From NCBI GenBank assembly GCA_030614715.1, contig JAUWTM010000024.1, forward strand, positions 1 through 33,281: DNA of 33,281 bases, written 5' to 3'. A model generated the notes under the pieces. That model was not told the origin of the DNA, ran no database searches, and worked only from the letters and a program-made list of their open reading frames with translations. The position numbers and the translations under genes are program-made. Of this stretch, positions 24,882 to 33,281 are shown one piece after another. The DNA comes from Planctomycetota bacterium (GTDB lineage Bacteria > JAJVIF01 > JAPKYR01). The first letter of the stretch is position 1; each line of letters begins with the position of its first letter.

Positions 24882-24928
24882 ACTATGTGTATTTCAGCAA
24901 ACGTTCTCTACGTTATTCAATCTCAATG

Positions 24929-26509
24929 TCATTCAAACGGAACCGCCATGAACTGACGTACCCACCCGGAGTTAGGGCTGAATGTCAGGTACCTGATGAC
25001 AACGCTTGATCCATCGTCAAGGAATTCCTCGTACGCTTCCGCCATTAACTCATCGTAATCGTCGAGGTCTTCGACGGGCTCACGGTTAACGCTGACGATC
25101 ACCATTCCCTCCATGAGACCCTTCTCGAAAGCGGGACCATCGGGAGCTACAAAATCGACCAGGACACCGGTCGCATCGTCGGGAAGCCCGAAGTACGCGA
25201 TATCGTCATCGGTAAGCTCCATAACATCGATCCCCAGGTATTCCGCATTCTTGCCGGGTTTATCCGGAGTCTCACTGTCCTCGTCGTCGTCGGTATCATC
25301 AAGTCCAAGGAACTCGCCCAGATCACGTCTTTCAGGCGTAATTTCGACCGTCATCTCCTCGCCGTCGCGCAGGATCAGGAATTCAGCAGGTTCTCCGACA
25401 GGAAGCGAAGCGATGAGCCGGGACGCGGTCTGTACGCTCACAACCGGCTGGCCTTCGATCTCGAGCAGGACGTCGTACACCTGCAGTCCGCCTTCGTACG
25501 CGGGATCTCCCTCGTGAACCTCTGACAGAAGCGCGCCGCGGTTGTCTTCGAGGTCGAGGGCACCGGCCATGTCTGCGTCGAGGTTTTGAATTGTCACACC
25601 GATCCATCCGCGGACGACCTCACCGTACTCGATGAAGTTGTCATAGACGAACTCGGCAAGCTGGATCGGGGTGGCGAAACCAATACCGCTGCCTGTCGCG
25701 GTAATTGCAGTATTGATGCCCACCGCGCGACCGTACATGTCGACCAGCGGTCCACCGGAATTGCCGAGATTAATCGCGGCGTCGGTCTGGATGAAATTCT
25801 GGTAGTAGGTGTTGCCGGGAAGATTGAGGTACTCGCGGTTGGTCGCAGAAACGATTCCGACTGTCACCGTCCCCGCGAGGTTGCCGAACGGATTGCCGAC
25901 AGCCATGACCCAGTCGCCTACCTGCAGCGAGTCAGAGTCACCGAAACCAATAAACGGGAAGCTGTCATCGTCGTCTATCTTCAGAATTGCCACATCGGTG
26001 TCCGGATCCTCGCCGACGACCTCTGCTTCAAACTCCCTGCCATCGTCGAGGATTACCCGAATCTCATCGGCACCGGTGACCACATGGTTATTTGTCAGGA
26101 TATAACCGTCGGGATCGACGATGAATCCGCTGCCCGCCGACAGGTTGGGAAAGCTGTATTCGCGGGGATCGGGTTCACCCCGCCTGTTGTGCGGACCCAT
26201 CGGTCCGTTGAACCACTCGAAGGGGTCGCCCATCTCGAAGTCCATCATTTCCCCTGTGTACACACCCTCCGCCTGTATGCTGACGACAGCGGGACGAACA
26301 GCCGCGACAAGCTCGCGGAAGCTTTCCTGTGTGTCCATGAGAAATTCGCTTGGCTCAACCGCCACGGGTCGCTCGGTTTCCGCCACGGTGAACGGAATCA
26401 TATCGAAGCCGTTCGCAAGGATGAATCCCATACCGATTCCGATCATCACGGCGAAGAAAATAAGAAATGCTATTGATCTTGACCGTTGTGTCGCAATTCT
26501 CTGATCCAT
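24929..26509 (-). CDS. degP: Do/DegP-family periplasmic serine protease with two PDZ domains
   Basis: This envelope quality-control protease degrades misfolded periplasmic proteins. An N-terminal hydrophobic segment (about 12-33) is a signal sequence or membrane anchor. The trypsin-like domain carries the full triad: His142 in NNHVV, Asp172 in DTDVAILKI and Ser251 in GNSGGP. PDZ1 covers about 293-400 (starting RGWIGVTIQNL) and PDZ2 about 425-526 (starting YLGIDVMEL), joined by an acidic linker DDTDDDEDSE. GAGGTGA lies 9 bp before the ATG. It diverges from the penicillin-binding protein gene. The 526-residue length fits DegP, although the general name Do-like protease is safer than a specific paralogue. 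Confidence 0.93.
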   Translation of the reverse strand: MDQRIATQRSRSIAFLIFFAVMIGIGMGFILANGFDMIPFTVAETERPVAVEPSEFLMDTQESFRELVAAVRPAVVSIQAEGVYTGEMMDFEMGDPFEWFNGPMGPHNRRGEPDPREYSFPNLSAGSGFIVDPDGYILTNNHVVTGADEIRVILDDGREFEAEVVGEDPDTDVAILKIDDDDSFPFIGFGDSDSLQVGDWVMAVGNPFGNLAGTVTVGIVSATNREYLNLPGNTYYQNFIQTDAAINLGNSGGPLVDMYGRAVGINTAITATGSGIGFATPIQLAEFVYDNFIEYGEVVRGWIGVTIQNLDADMAGALDLEDNRGALLSEVHEGDPAYEGGLQVYDVLLEIEGQPVVSVQTASRLIASLPVGEPAEFLILRDGEEMTVEITPERRDLGEFLGLDDTDDDEDSETPDKPGKNAEYLGIDVMELTDDDIAYFGLPDDATGVLVDFVAPDGPAFEKGLMEGMVIVSVNREPVEDLDDYDELMAEAYEEFLDDGSSVVIRYLTFSPNSGWVRQFMAVPFE

Positions 26510-26691
26510 GTTTATTACTCACCTCTGGTATTTACGTTACTCCTGATGACATTAGACTCATCAGAAACGAATCGGTTCGGTTAAACTTATGAAAAACCTG
26601 TGAACCGTAACAGGGAATAATCAGTCGAAACTCAGAAATGGCCTTAAAGATGCATTTAACAAAAGTATGCCACACGTGGTACCATTTAGTG

Positions 26692-26700
26692 TGGTTTAAT
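26692..26700 (+). promoter_or_regulatory. Candidate extended -10 promoter of the class A PBP
   Basis: TGGTTTAAT gives a TG-N extended -10 with TTTAAT (5 of 6 to consensus). A start near 26707 would exclude the TTG at 26700 as a start codon and favour the ATG at 26739. The support is moderate, since no -35 is evident. Confidence 0.35.
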
Positions 26701-26738
26701 TGCGACAATATTATAAGAGGTTAAGCCGGCTTAAATCC

Positions 26739-28931
26739 ATGATTGTGTTTAAAATAATACAATGGCTTTTTATCAAGGTGTTCGCCCTGATAAAGTTCAT
26801 CCTTTTTATTGTCCTGTTTGTCCTGCTGTGCACGACCGCTTTCATTAATGGATTCCTGTCAGAGGTCGTGAGGGACATGCCCCTGATCGAGAACCTGGGC
26901 GTACCAGACCTCGCGATGACCTCGAAGATATATGCGTCAGACGGGACACTCCTCGGGGACGTTTTCGGAGAGGAGAACAGGGTGCTGGTCGGCTGGCACC
27001 AGATTCCCCAGGACTTGAGGGACGCAATTGTCGCGACAGAGGACAAGGATTTCTACGAACACCCCGGTTTTGACATATACGGCATCGCGCGCGCTGTCCA
27101 CGCGAACCTGACGGCTGGAGATTCAACAAGCCAGGGCGCAAGCACACTCACCCAGCAGCTGGTCAGGGCACTCTACCTGACACCGGAAGCCACGTACGAG
27201 AGAAAAATCGCCGAGATAATCCTCGCGGTAAAAATCGAGCAGAAATATTCGAAAGACGAAATAATTACCTTCTACCTGAACCAGGTATATTTCGGGTCAA
27301 ACGCTTACGGTGTTGAAGCAGCCGCGCAGACATATTTCGGGAAGTCGGTTCAGGACTGCGACCTCGCTGAAAGCGCGATGCTGGCAGGACTTCCCCAGGC
27401 ACCGAGCAGGCTGTCGCCGTATGTCGATATGGACGCAGCAACAGGCAGACGGTCGCACGTGCTGGACCGCATGCTAACCGAGGGATATATAACGCAGGAG
27501 GAGTTTGACGTATCCGACGCAACCGAGATATTACTGACCGGACGTCGGGATATCGGATTCACAGGCCTTATGCACCCGTATTTTTCAACCTATGTTGTCC
27601 ACGAGGTCCAGGAGAAATTTACGCTGAGACGTCTGTACACGGACGGTCTTAGAATATACACGACGGTCAACCTCGAATGGCAGCAGGCAGCGGAGGAAGT
27701 TCTCGTACAGAAGGTCGCCGACTTCGAGAGCGCCAACGTAAGCCAGGGAGCGCTGGTGACCATTGAAGTGGATACCGGTGCGATACGCGCGATGGTAGGC
27801 GGTACGGACTTCATGGAAAGCGAGTTCAACCGCGCATGGCAGGCGCTCAGGCAGCCGGGATCGAGCTTTAAACCATACGTGTACCTTCGCGCGATGATGG
27901 ATGGCTACTCCCCCAACAGCCTCGTTCGCGATGAAGAGGTCGAATTCACACTTCCCGGCTGGGGTGTCTACAGACCACATAACTACGATTACGGCTACCG
28001 TGGAGTAATCACGTTGCGATCGGCGCTTACTGCGTCGCGGAATATCCCGGCAGTGAAAATTGTGGACATTGTCGGCGCTCAGCAGGTCGCCGATGTCGCA
28101 CGGGCATGCGGAATCCAAACGGAAATCCGTCCCGCGCTGTCGATGGGAATCGGCACGAGTGAGGTCACACTTCTCGATCACACGTCGGCGTATGCAACAT
28201 TCGCCAATGATGGTGTGAGGAACATGCCGTACGCCATTGAGCGAATAACCGACGCGCGCGGAAACGTTTTATACACTCACCAGGGATCACCGAACAGGGT
28301 CGTAGATGCCAACCCGACCCGTCTGCTCGTCAACATGATGGAGGGTGTTGTTTCCGGCGGAACGGGAACGAGGGCGCGGATTTCAGGACACCATATAGCA
28401 GGAAAAACCGGGACAACCGATGACTGGCGCGATGCATGGTTCCTGGGTTATACACCGTCGATTGTTACCGGTGTATGGGTCGGTAACGACGACAATTCGG
28501 GCATGTACAGGGTTACCGGCGGCGTGTATCCTGCGGTTATCTGGCATGACTACATGGAGATCGTGCTTGAGGATATCCCTGACGAAACATTCCCGGCACC
28601 CGCAATCCCTCCCTACACGCGAGCAATGGACCCATACGACTCGCAGGCAATGCTTGAAGCGGACGTGGAGCTGCAGGATCTGCAGGAGGAGCTTGGCGAC
28701 GAATATGAGGGTCTGACCCTCGAACAATTGCGCGCAATGATCGCGCGTGAACGCGATCGTGAAGACATCTTCGGCAACATACGCGACAAGGAAGACGACG
28801 GAGATGAAGACGAAGGCAGCTCCGGCGAGGAAGGCAATGAAGAAAAAGATGATGAGGATGAAGAGGATGAAGAGGATGACGGGGAAGAGGACGACGATGA
28901 TGAAGATGACGAGGACCACGTCTGGTTCTGA
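26739..28931 (+). CDS. mrcA: Class A penicillin-binding protein (PBP1A-type) with poly-acidic tail
   Basis: This bifunctional peptidoglycan synthase polymerises glycan strands and cross-links peptides in the periplasm. An N-terminal membrane helix covers about 12-38. The GT51 domain has catalytic Glu101 in EDKDFYEHPG and TLTQQLVRALYL. The transpeptidase domain has SSFK (Ser375-Lys378), SRN (433-435) and KTG in AGKTGTTDDW. The C-terminus is odd: about 30 of the last 43 residues are Asp or Glu. An ATG at 26739 was chosen; a TTG at 26700 would add 13 residues (RQYYKRLSRLKS, basic), and neither has a well-spaced ribosome site (AAGAGG is 18 bp before the ATG). The symbol follows the E. coli PBP1A homologue. 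Confidence 0.92.
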   Translation: MIVFKIIQWLFIKVFALIKFILFIVLFVLLCTTAFINGFLSEVVRDMPLIENLGVPDLAMTSKIYASDGTLLGDVFGEENRVLVGWHQIPQDLRDAIVATEDKDFYEHPGFDIYGIARAVHANLTAGDSTSQGASTLTQQLVRALYLTPEATYERKIAEIILAVKIEQKYSKDEIITFYLNQVYFGSNAYGVEAAAQTYFGKSVQDCDLAESAMLAGLPQAPSRLSPYVDMDAATGRRSHVLDRMLTEGYITQEEFDVSDATEILLTGRRDIGFTGLMHPYFSTYVVHEVQEKFTLRRLYTDGLRIYTTVNLEWQQAAEEVLVQKVADFESANVSQGALVTIEVDTGAIRAMVGGTDFMESEFNRAWQALRQPGSSFKPYVYLRAMMDGYSPNSLVRDEEVEFTLPGWGVYRPHNYDYGYRGVITLRSALTASRNIPAVKIVDIVGAQQVADVARACGIQTEIRPALSMGIGTSEVTLLDHTSAYATFANDGVRNMPYAIERITDARGNVLYTHQGSPNRVVDANPTRLLVNMMEGVVSGGTGTRARISGHHIAGKTGTTDDWRDAWFLGYTPSIVTGVWVGNDDNSGMYRVTGGVYPAVIWHDYMEIVLEDIPDETFPAPAIPPYTRAMDPYDSQAMLEADVELQDLQEELGDEYEGLTLEQLRAMIARERDREDIFGNIRDKEDDGDEDEGSSGEEGNEEKDDEDEEDEEDDGEEDDDDEDDEDHVWF

Positions 28932-28976
28932 ATGATCCGTTACAATCCCAGGAAGATAATTAAATTGGTGATCGCT

Positions 28977-29021
28977 GCGGACGGGACGTCCGCGGGACAG
29001 CCGGCGGGACGCCCGCGCTAC
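28977..29021. repeat. GC-rich palindromic element
   Basis: GCGGAC (28977-28982) pairs with GTCCGC (28988-28993), and a second dyad, GCGGG/CCCGC with an ACG loop, follows around 29004-29016, ending GCGCTACG. GGGAC is repeated three times. It resembles the repeats near 17158 (ending GTCGCTACG). Confidence 0.55.
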
Positions 29022-29060
29022 GTATCAGGGAATAATTTGTTAGATGCAGAAATTCCTGGT

Positions 29061-29092
29061 AAAAAAAAAAGCCCTCCGGTGTGGAGGACTTT
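29061..29092 (-). terminator. Rho-independent terminator of the PKD lipoprotein gene
   Basis: AAAGCCCTCC (29068-29077) pairs with GGAGGACTTT (29083-29092) with one mismatch. On the minus strand the stem is followed by a long T-run (complement of 29061-29070). The plus side has TTATTGTTTT, so it may also stop read-through from the PBP gene. Confidence 0.85.
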
Positions 29093-29132
29093 ATTGTTTT
29101 CAGTTCGTATATCCAGTTCGTGAGTAAATTTG

Positions 29133-29813
29133 TTACATCGCGATAACCTGGACCGATGCCACGTCAGTGAGACCGTCGTCGTCGGTTACGCGTAGGGTCG
29201 GATTGTACGTTCCGACGCCGCTGTAAGTGTGATCGACTGAAGGCTCAGTGTCTGATTCGTAGTCGTAAACACCGTCCGGCTCGAAATCCCACTCCCATTT
29301 CACAACGTACCCGTCGATGTCGTACGAGCCCGAACCATCGAGGCTGGTTGCTAACGGAGCGGTTCCCTGTGCTGGAATCGCATACGCCTGGGCGCTGGGC
29401 CCGGATGCCTTGACGTCGACCAGCGCGGTAGTTCTGTATGCTGCACCGGCGGAGTCCTCTACTTCAAGGAGGATTTCGTAAAGGCCGGCCGAAGCATAGT
29501 GAACAGCGACCTCCTGGACATCCCATCCGCCGTAATCCCACCAGCCGTCACCGTTGACGTCCCAGCGGAAGTAGAAGGGTGCGGTACCACCGATAATATT
29601 CGCGATCATGTTGACACCCATCGGCGCATGGCCGACGGTTTTCGACAGATCAATGGTGCATATCAACTGATATGCGGTCCCACCGGGATTTGTTCCGGGA
29701 GGAGGAGTGGTCGGGTTCGGGGTGCCCGTCCAGATCAAGCCGTCACCGGAATTGCAGCCGGTAAAGGCGAGTAATATGGTTAGTGCGAACAGCGTAACTA
29801 GAATTCGACGCAT
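29133..29813 (-). CDS. Lipoprotein with two PKD domains
   Basis: This 226-residue exported lipoprotein has a signal peptide ending LAFTGC (Cys20), then a Pro/Thr-rich linker PNPTTPPPGTNPG. Two PKD domains follow. The first, about 50-133, has FYFRWDVNGDGWWDYGG and VHYASAGLYEILLEVEDSAG. The second, about 135-226, has DGSGSYDIDGYVVKWEWDFEPDG and HTYSGVGTYNPTLRVTDDDG. The WxWDF and HTYxxxGxYxxxLxVxD patterns are typical of PKD folds, which usually serve as surface binding or spacer modules. No catalytic domain is present. A strong terminator lies directly downstream. Confidence 0.9.
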   Translation of the reverse strand: MRRILVTLFALTILLAFTGCNSGDGLIWTGTPNPTTPPPGTNPGGTAYQLICTIDLSKTVGHAPMGVNMIANIIGGTAPFYFRWDVNGDGWWDYGGWDVQEVAVHYASAGLYEILLEVEDSAGAAYRTTALVDVKASGPSAQAYAIPAQGTAPLATSLDGSGSYDIDGYVVKWEWDFEPDGVYDYESDTEPSVDHTYSGVGTYNPTLRVTDDDGLTDVASVQVIAM

Positions 29814-29924
29814 TTTCGGGCGTCCTCCAGAGGTTATCAGTAAGCAATACCATGCGGGTTACACCCACAAAGTGAAAGGTTATCGTAGCAGATTTCCAGC
29901 CTCTTAGCAAACATTAATCAAACC

Positions 29925-30980
29925 TTAAAGAAGCTCCTGAACATCGCTGATTTCATGGCCGGGAAGGACATCCGGAGTCATTGCAGGATCATACCTTTCA
30001 CATACTGCACATACCGGGTACTCCTCGAGATCAATGCCGTAAAGGTTGCATTTCCAGATCAGTACCGTGTTTGAAAGCCCCCTGTCATCACCGAGACGGA
30101 TCTCGGTACCTTCCACGTCATCCAGCATATCGACGGGGATATCCTCTTCGTCGCAATCAAGGTGCCTGCACACGCGCAGCTCCCTACGCTGCTCGATCAG
30201 GCGGTCGAGGCGGCGGGATTTGAACACGTTCGAGACCCTGTGGACCCCCCAGTAGAAGACAAGGTGTATACCTGCAAGTGTGAACAGTGCTGCAACGAAG
30301 GTAATGATCAGACGGTTGTAACCGACGATGTTACCCATGCCGATTGCGCTTGTAATCGGCCCCAGGAACCAGCCAAACACGGCAAGCACCAGCAGCAGGA
30401 CCCCAATCGGGAGGGTCAATGCGTTCCCGCCGGTCAATGTGTCCCTGAACTCCTCTGCGAGCCTCTCCTCAAGCTCCTCGATTTCCCTGTCGAAGGTTTC
30501 CCGGTCTTCAACAGGGGATTCATCAGAGTCAGCAGGGTCCGATGCTTTTCCAAGTATATCCGCGAACGAAGTTACTCCTGTATCTTCGTCGACCACATCC
30601 GGTTCCTCACCGGCAGGCGGCCCGGATTCCTGTTCCGCAACGGTAAAAAGAGACAGTGTATCGCTCTCGGGCGGCTCTGCTTCAAGCGGGAGTCCGGTGT
30701 CGTCGGGAGATTCAATGTGGTCCTGAGGTTCAGGGGCTGTTTCATGCTGGTCCGGCCCGGTTTCAACAATGTCCGGGGCCGGTTCCCCGGTCTCGGCAGG
30801 CCCTTCAGTGGATTCCGGGGACTCGGGGTCGGGTGTTGCGGGTTCCGGACCTGTTTCGCCTGTCAGTTCGTCCAGCATGCCGTCACCGGGTGATGAATCA
30901 CCGTCATCGGGCATCTGCAGCCAATCTTCAAGCTTGCCGGAGGGAAGGTTTTTGCTGTCGTTTTTATCCGGGCTGGACAT
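29925..30980 (-). CDS. Two-helix membrane protein with acidic N-terminus and C-terminal cysteine cluster
   Basis: Unrecognised 351-residue protein. The first ~180 residues are very rich in Asp, Glu, Pro, Ser and Gly and probably disordered. Two hydrophobic helices, about 190-210 and 223-247, are followed by a basic stretch (KSRRLDRLIEQRRELRV). The C-terminal domain has five cysteines: CRHLDC, WKC and CAVC, the last in PVCAVCERYDP, which could bind zinc. The ATG at 30980 was chosen because it matches the MS-x-P starts of similar local genes; an ATG at 31013 adds 11 residues and has no better ribosome site. It is downstream of tRNA-Thr on the same strand. Confidence 0.75.
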   Translation of the reverse strand: MSSPDKNDSKNLPSGKLEDWLQMPDDGDSSPGDGMLDELTGETGPEPATPDPESPESTEGPAETGEPAPDIVETGPDQHETAPEPQDHIESPDDTGLPLEAEPPESDTLSLFTVAEQESGPPAGEEPDVVDEDTGVTSFADILGKASDPADSDESPVEDRETFDREIEELEERLAEEFRDTLTGGNALTLPIGVLLLVLAVFGWFLGPITSAIGMGNIVGYNRLIITFVAALFTLAGIHLVFYWGVHRVSNVFKSRRLDRLIEQRRELRVCRHLDCDEEDIPVDMLDDVEGTEIRLGDDRGLSNTVLIWKCNLYGIDLEEYPVCAVCERYDPAMTPDVLPGHEISDVQELL

Positions 30981-31046
30981 AATATGGGGTCCGGTCAGGT
31001 CCCGCGAAAACATGAATCGGCGCGATCAGCGCCGTGAGTATCGCGA

Positions 31047-31121
31047 TGGAGCCGAAGAGGGGATTTGAACCCCTGACCTGCTGATTACGAATCAGCTGCT
31101 CTACCCCTGAGCTACTTCGGC
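31047..31121 (-). tRNA. tRNA-Thr (anticodon CGT), CCA encoded
   Basis: The minus strand folds into a full cloverleaf. The acceptor stem is GCCGAAG/CTTCGGC and the D stem GCTC/GAGC. The anticodon stem GCTGA/TCAGC carries the loop TTCGTAA (anticodon CGT, reading ACG codons), and the T stem AGGGG/CCCCT carries the loop TTCAAAT. The discriminator base is T and the 3' CCA is encoded (31047-31049). Length is 75 nt. Confidence 0.97.
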
Positions 31122-31560
31122 ATGAGAAGCGAATCAGGCTGGCAAAGTATACCCACCTGAAGTGATATGGGCAATAATCGTACCGTCTTATTCTTTAATA
31201 CTTTCGCAAAATGGTGAAATTCAGGACCTTATGAACGGACGGGGATAAATCTTATTAATAGCGATCAAAAGAGGGGTGCATCGTGACGTAAAATCGCCAC
31301 GGATGGCTTATTATTACAGGGAAACGCGTTGACGAGTGAATTAGAAAATGATAGTATTTAATACCAGTGAATAAACCTGCTTGTCGATTTGCAATCCATG
31401 CGAAGTGTATATTTGGTATGAAATTTCATATAATGTTCTGATTGACAGAACAAAGGAAGCTAACATACCCTGCGGGGTATTGACATAACAATGAGCACTA
31501 GCGAAACGTGCCGGATTTATTTGGCACAAAAAAATAATAACTTAAACCAGGAGGTTTGAG
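31122..31560. other. Gene-free stretch upstream of lipoprotein C
   Basis: No gene longer than a few dozen codons is supported. The tRNA-Thr upstream region lies on the left. On the right is the candidate promoter and operator of the lipoprotein, followed by a hairpin (GTGCC and GGCAC arms, near 31509 and 31523) and the ribosome site AGGAGG before 31561. Confidence 0.6.
31406..31451 (+). promoter_or_regulatory. Promoter with flanking dyads before lipoprotein C
   Basis: A perfect -10 TATAAT (31429-31434) has a weak -35, TGTATA (31406-31411), 17 bp upstream. A perfect 12-bp palindrome ATGAAATTTCAT (31418-31429) covers the spacer. GTTCTG (31435-31440) and CAGAAC (31446-31451) form an inverted repeat around the expected start. 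Both dyads look like operators, although the regulator is unknown. Confidence 0.5.
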
Positions 31561-33281
31561 ATGGTCTTTCCCCATAGGACCTTACTTCTCATTTACCTCG
31601 TCATAATTGCCCTTGTGCTTGGCTGCTCGGGAGGCGGGGGGGAGACCCCCACGTCGCCCGAATTTACGGAGAGCGACTTAACTACTCAGTTGAACTCCGA
31701 TAGTGCCAACAATTGCATAATCTGGGAAACAGGCGAGGTTATCCTCGATACAGAGGAATTGGAAGTGTCAGTTGTTCCGCTGCGCACAACCGACTTTACA
31801 CTCAACATTGTATCCTTTCTTCAACCACCAGCGGGAGATCCAAATAACCTGACTGTCAGTTTTGACATCGCAGGTAGCGATTTCCCCAACGCTTTCGTAG
31901 ATCTTGACCTGACCCTGACCCATCCGTTCCCGGGAACCCAGTACTGGGGATTCGATGTCAGGATCATAGTCTTCGGCGGCGGCAGCACGGTTGGACAGCA
32001 GGATGCCACCGTTCTTTATCCTGACGCGACTGAACTCAGGATGACGAACGCAGACGGTTACACCCGATGGTATAACCGTGACGAATTCGGGCCGTTTGGC
32101 AAGATCTTCGGATACACCGATGGTATCATGGCCCCGATATTTTCACCCCCTGCTTTCAGCATTGTTAACGGGTTCAAGTACTTCGCCGAGGGTATAGGCG
32201 TTCAGGACGTACCACCGAATCCCGCGTTAATCAACCGCGGCGTATTCTCCGATGGAGAGGTAACCCGTGAGATGCAGTTACAGTTCCCGCAGGTTGTGGC
32301 CCCGTTCAAGTTCAAGTACTCGATCGCGGCCAGCTGGGACACCCCGACTGCGAACCCGCCGACCAGTGTCGGTGATTTCGGTGTATTGGCAAACCAGCAG
32401 GAAGCCTACCAGATCGAAGTGACACAGGATGCGGCATCCACCGCTTTCTACAATCCCGACGATGGGACATACGGTGGAGACCTGATTCTCGATGTCGAGG
32501 TCTGGGACTGGCAGGCTGATGGTGACCCTGCAGGCGAGGTCGCTGAAATCTGGATCGAGAGTCCTACTCTTCTTTCGAACCAGGGCAACATGGTCGAAAT
32601 TACAGGCACATGGACAGAGAGTGCCGGATCCACACTCAATTCTGTGATCTACTCCGGAACTCTGGCCAACCTGGCACCAACTGCTGTTGACGGTCAGGAG
32701 CTCTTCCTTACCGTTACATCAATGGATCCGGTAACTTACGAGCCCCCGCTGTCGGGTTACCTTTACCCGAATGCTCCGCTGGCAGCATACCAGCTGTTCC
32801 TGCCGGAGATTCTCAACACAGGGGTGCCTCCGCCTAAGACCATCACGGTCACATCACCGAACGGCGGCGAAGGCCTCGTTGTCGGTGAAACCTTCGAGAT
32901 CACGTGGGATTGGACCGGAGCTATCGTGGACGTTGTTATCGAGTACGACCTGAACAGTGGTGGCGATAACTACCCGCTTCCGGTTGTTCTCTCAACAGAG
33001 TGCGACGGCAGCTTCACCTGGGATCCGATTCCTGACACACCCACAACAACCGCAAAAATCAGGATCACTGAGGATCTCCCGGTTCCCGAGGCACAGGATG
33101 AATCGGACGACGATTTCACCATTTCCTCGGAGGCTCTTCCCGGATGGAATCCCATCCCCGGTCAGATCCAGATGCTCGTTGACACCCCCGCCCCGAACCA
33201 GAGTACCGCAGTTCCGGATCTTGGAATCCAGAACGATGATGCCGGTGCCGAGGGTGCGTGGATGATCGACCAGGAAGGCGG
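31561..33281 (+). CDS. Large lipoprotein with HPFPG/DVR N-terminal module (paralogue C, cut by window edge)
   Basis: The frame is open from the ATG at 31561 to the end of the window (573 codons). A signal peptide ends LVLGC (Cys22) and is followed by a Gly/Thr/Ser linker. Motifs shared in order with the genes at 3995-6865 and 21567-23726 are THPFPG (120-125), GFDVR (130-134), NADGYTRW (163-170), FKYFAEGIG (205-213), AASW (256-259), QEAYQI (280-285) and VWDWQAD (314-320). WGYW itself is not seen; IIWETG occupies that place. Near 435-510 lies ITVTSPNGGEGLVVGETFEITWDW, which resembles the Kre9/KNH-like Ig module. AGGAGGT is 7-8 bp before the ATG. Function unknown. Confidence 0.85.
   Translation, partial: MVFPHRTLLLIYLVIIALVLGCSGGGGETPTSPEFTESDLTTQLNSDSANNCIIWETGEVILDTEELEVSVVPLRTTDFTLNIVSFLQPPAGDPNNLTVSFDIAGSDFPNAFVDLDLTLTHPFPGTQYWGFDVRIIVFGGGSTVGQQDATVLYPDATELRMTNADGYTRWYNRDEFGPFGKIFGYTDGIMAPIFSPPAFSIVNGFKYFAEGIGVQDVPPNPALINRGVFSDGEVTREMQLQFPQVVAPFKFKYSIAASWDTPTANPPTSVGDFGVLANQQEAYQIEVTQDAASTAFYNPDDGTYGGDLILDVEVWDWQADGDPAGEVAEIWIESPTLLSNQGNMVEITGTWTESAGSTLNSVIYSGTLANLAPTAVDGQELFLTVTSMDPVTYEPPLSGYLYPNAPLAAYQLFLPEILNTGVPPPKTITVTSPNGGEGLVVGETFEITWDWTGAIVDVVIEYDLNSGGDNYPLPVVLSTECDGSFTWDPIPDTPTTTAKIRITEDLPVPEAQDESDDDFTISSEALPGWNPIPGQIQMLVDTPAPNQSTAVPDLGIQNDDAGAEGAWMIDQEG

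Larger units (their letters stand above)
24617..24928. other. Gene-free stretch rich in inverted repeats
   Basis: The stretch lies between the unknown gene at 23807-24616 and the Do-type protease, both on the minus strand. It holds three consecutive dyads and the protease terminator, listed separately. Confidence 0.7.

Noticed and set aside
25586-26476. 296-residue open frame on the plus strand inside the Do-type protease gene
   Set aside because: It is antisense to a gene with intact triad and PDZ domains and shows no motif, signal or ribosome site; codon bias makes long antisense frames common here.
30162-30893. 243-residue open frame on the plus strand opposite the cysteine-cluster membrane protein
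   Set aside because: It mirrors the low-complexity acidic region of the minus-strand gene, giving Arg/Gly/Phe-rich nonsense, with no domain.
31505-31535. Hairpin GTGCC/GGCAC next to seven A residues as a terminator
   Set aside because: On the plus strand the stem is followed by A, not T, and on the minus strand the T-run precedes the stem, so it is not an intrinsic terminator in either direction.

Overview
The window is chromosomal DNA of a diderm (Gram-negative type) bacterium, moderately GC-rich by eye and with tightly packed genes. No rRNA or other phylogenetic marker is present, so the lineage cannot be named. The number of lipoproteins with beta-propeller, PKD or Ig-like domains, and a repeated large-lipoprotein family I cannot match to a named family, suggest a little-studied or uncultured phylum. 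I see no transposase, integrase, phage gene or CRISPR array.

Layout. Positions 1-3946 hold the high-affinity phosphate uptake locus: pstS (cut by the window edge) on the minus strand, diverging from pstC-pstA-pstB-phoU, with a Pho-box-like set of 11-bp repeats between them. Positions 3995-15841 are almost all minus strand: a 956-residue lipoprotein, glutamate dehydrogenase (gdhA) with its own terminator, two small two-helix membrane proteins, a diacylglycerol-kinase-type lipid kinase, a serpin lipoprotein, an M16 zinc protease, and a lipoprotein with three Ig-like repeats and a beta-propeller. Positions 15981-21272 are plus strand: a GT4 glycosyltransferase, a repeat-rich intergenic stretch with a candidate structured RNA, a small secreted acidic protein, a Big_2-type lipoprotein, an OsmC protein with a small CPIT-motif membrane protein, and a histidine ammonia-lyase-like enzyme. 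Positions 21567-26509 are minus strand: a second large lipoprotein, an unrecognised cytosolic protein and a Do/DegP protease. A divergent class A penicillin-binding protein follows on the plus strand, then a PKD lipoprotein, a membrane protein with a cysteine cluster and tRNA-Thr on the minus strand. A third large lipoprotein on the plus strand runs off the right edge.

How it fits together. Much of the window concerns the cell envelope: lipoproteins, protease and inhibitor, peptidoglycan synthesis, lipid phosphorylation and glycosyl transfer. The rest covers phosphate and nitrogen metabolism (Pst, glutamate dehydrogenase, histidine ammonia-lyase). Three lipoproteins (3995-6865, 21567-23726, 31561-33281) share an ordered set of motifs in their N-terminal ~310 residues and then diverge, so they look like one export or display module with variable C-terminal domains.

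The most unusual non-coding signal is at 17331-17507. A promoter overlaid by CTATAG dyads precedes a long imperfect stem ending in a T-run, with competing downstream pairings, upstream of the small secreted protein. It reads as either a ~95-nt small RNA or a riboswitch-like attenuator.
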